Shown: positions 62,404 to 64,000 of the stretch, piece after piece | Numbering within the stretch: the first letter of the stretch is position 1 | Layout of the letters: each line of letters opens with the position of its first letter | NCBI GenBank assembly: GCA_900660155.1 | Contig: CABFPE010000035.1 | Location: 1,095,958-1,159,957 of the forward strand | DNA: 64,000 bases | From: Hofstenia miamia | Taxonomy: Eukaryota; Xenacoelomorpha; Acoela; Hofsteniidae | Reading direction: 5' to 3' | The notes under the pieces: model-generated | Told to the model about the DNA's origin: nothing | The model's database searches: none | The model's input: only the letters and a program-made list of their open reading frames with translations | Position numbers and translations under genes: made by a program

Positions 62404-64000
62404 CAGTACTGGAAATATACATTCGACCACCTTGCTATTTTGAATAAATAATGAACATTCATTGGATAGAGTGTGCCTAAGATTATAACTAAGTGTTACT
62501 TTGATTGAGAAAGGAAAATCTGTATATCTAATACCATAAAATATGTAGAATAATTTACTATTAATTTTTAATCAAAATTAGAAAACTTGTATTGGAAAAA
62601 TGTATTCGGCCACCTGAATAAATTTTAACCAATAAGCAAATCCGGAAAAAGTAAATTCAAAATAACATACATAAATTAATAATTGATGCAATACAAGCAC
62701 TTAGCAACAAAAATGTCTCTTCTAATATTTTGTAGGGTGTCGCTTTGAGTGAATAACAGCTTCAAGGCGATCAGGGATTGAAGCAAAAAGTCTTTCAATA
62801 AAGCAGTTGGAAATTGCACAAAATTTTTTCTTTATTGCGCTCCACAACTCGTCTTCAGTGTGAAGAGTATGCTGTCCAATTCGATATTTGATCTCTTTCC
62901 AAATATTTTCGAAAATTTTAGGGTCTGGAGATTGGTCAGGCCAATCAGCATGGATAGCAAACCCATTATTGCAGAGGAAATTTGTCATTTCTTTTGAGGT
63001 ATGACATGGAGCACCATCCTGCTGATATATTGATCAGTTGTAATTAGTGGCAAGAGTCCCTTTTCTAGAATCCGAGAATATTAATATCTTAGGAGAGTAC
63101 CAGTGATGTGAACAATCTTGCGAAAGCCACAATTTCATATTTCACCCAATACCAATACAGACTTCCCACCGTAATCCATGGTCCCCGAGTAAATTGAGGC
63201 AAGAATCTGAACTTCTGCCGAGTTGGTCTCTATCAAAATTCTTTTCAATGAGTATAGCTCAAATCTTGACTCATCTGAAAATATAACATTGGGACCAATG
63301 TTTAGATGAATTGTCTCTCATTAAATTGGTTCAAATCACCCGGCGTAATCTTTGCTTTGAGATTCAGTACTTCTTGAGGATGTTTCGCACAGTTCTTGCT
63401 GTCACAAGGTGACCATCAGCTCATTCCTTGCGAAATTCCTCTAAAGTCTTCATGGGATTTCGCTTTGAAAGGCACATGAGAGTTGATTGGGAGATGTTGG
63501 AGGTTTTTTTGTCTTCCGGACTTTGACTTGGGGGCAATGTTTTCAAAAGTGAAACGTCTGATGATATCCCCGACAGTACTTCGAGGTTGCTCTACACGTC
63601 GGGCTATATTGTGTTGACTCATTCCTTCCAAATGTTTAGAGATAATCAAATCGCGGATAGCAAAAGGTACGTAACCAGGCATCATATATGGCGAAGAAAG
63701 ACTGTTATTAGACATTTTCAATATAAATAGACTGAAAAAGCTTAAGCAATGAAATTTTTTACAGATTTTCTGATTTGGTCTGAAGTGGAAGAATACATTT
63801 TTCCAAGAAAATATTAGCTAACCACAAGCATTGTAGAATTTCTCTGTGAGATTTAAAGTAAAGAATGATAATTATGTCTCAACATTGATGAATTCCTCTT
63901 TCTGCAACCCCAAATCTAATTAGAATATAACTATTACATTCTTGACGTCCATTGCTTAGAAATATTTATGACAAATCATGGGTGGTCAAATTCTTTTTTC
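62404..64000 (-). mobile_element. Tc1-like transposon with IR/DR ends, runs past the window
   Basis: The left end starts CAGTACTGGAAATATACATT after a TA at 62402-62403. A related direct repeat TTGGAAAAATGTATTCGGCC lies at 62592, about 190 bp inside. On the right, the inner repeat occurs inverted at 63785-63806, and the outer one begins at 63981 and is cut by the window end. Two repeats per end about 190-200 bp apart is the IR/DR arrangement of Sleeping Beauty-type Tc1 elements. The element would end about 8 bp beyond the window. Confidence 0.75.
62722..63715 (-). pseudogene. Tc1-like transposase, broken
   Basis: From the ATG at 63715 the first frame has the helix-turn-helix (AIRDLIISKHLEGMSQHNIA, then RSTVGDIIRRF) and the GRQK linker, and it closes at 63416. 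After a frame change come ADGHLVTARTVRNILKKY and, past several stops, YQQDGAPCHTSKEM with the second catalytic Asp. The last frame (62988-62722) reads GFAIHADWPDQSPD and FENIWKEIKYRIG, the WPGQSPDLNPIENLW region with changes. Several stops and at least two frame changes make it inactive. Confidence 0.85.

Overview
The window is animal nuclear DNA. It is AT-rich, has long spliced introns, holds many (TA)n microsatellites, and is littered with decayed DNA transposons and non-LTR elements. No operon, origin, CRISPR array or other prokaryotic feature is visible. I cannot name the species. Exons are clearly richer in G+C than their introns, and the single Ns and N runs mark a draft assembly.

The main gene is a TRIM9/TRIM67-type (class I, C-I TRIM) E3 ubiquitin ligase on the minus strand. 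I could read it as eight coding exons from 60906 down to 21289. Every junction has GT-AG signals in matching phase, giving 2016 nt of coding sequence (671 residues). The order is RING, B-box1, B-box2, coiled coil, COS, FN3, SPRY. The SPRY end lies in exon 8, in a reading frame hidden beneath longer open frames on both strands. Introns 3 (about 15.4 kb) and 4 (about 10.6 kb) hold most of the length. Inside the introns are a well-bounded exon resembling proteasome assembly chaperone 1 (intron 5), a small Cys-rich secreted-type ORF (intron 4), a Tc1-like transposon with an assembly gap (intron 4), and several unexplained inverted motifs.

The left part (1-20 kb) is mostly repeats. A P-superfamily transposon with a THAP remnant lies at 30-2330, followed by a short mariner-type element with clean inverted repeats and TA target sites (4369-4962). 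Next come a G+C-rich CTCGG-word repeat (8.87-9.22 kb) and a Penelope-like GIY-YIG fragment in a visibly mis-ordered assembly patch (10.76-12.2 kb). A single-exon group XII-like secreted phospholipase A2 follows at 12596-13042 (minus). Beyond it are two overlapping copies of an RLE-type (R2/R4-like) LINE (13.2-15.6 kb) and a hAT transposase tail (about 19.5 kb).

The right end carries the putative TRIM9 promoter (about 61.05 kb) and a Tc1-like transposon with an IR/DR end structure (62404 to beyond the window end). The only genes I regard as functional hosts are TRIM9 and the phospholipase. The nested exon in intron 5 is a credible third. Nothing links these genes into one pathway; their closeness looks incidental.
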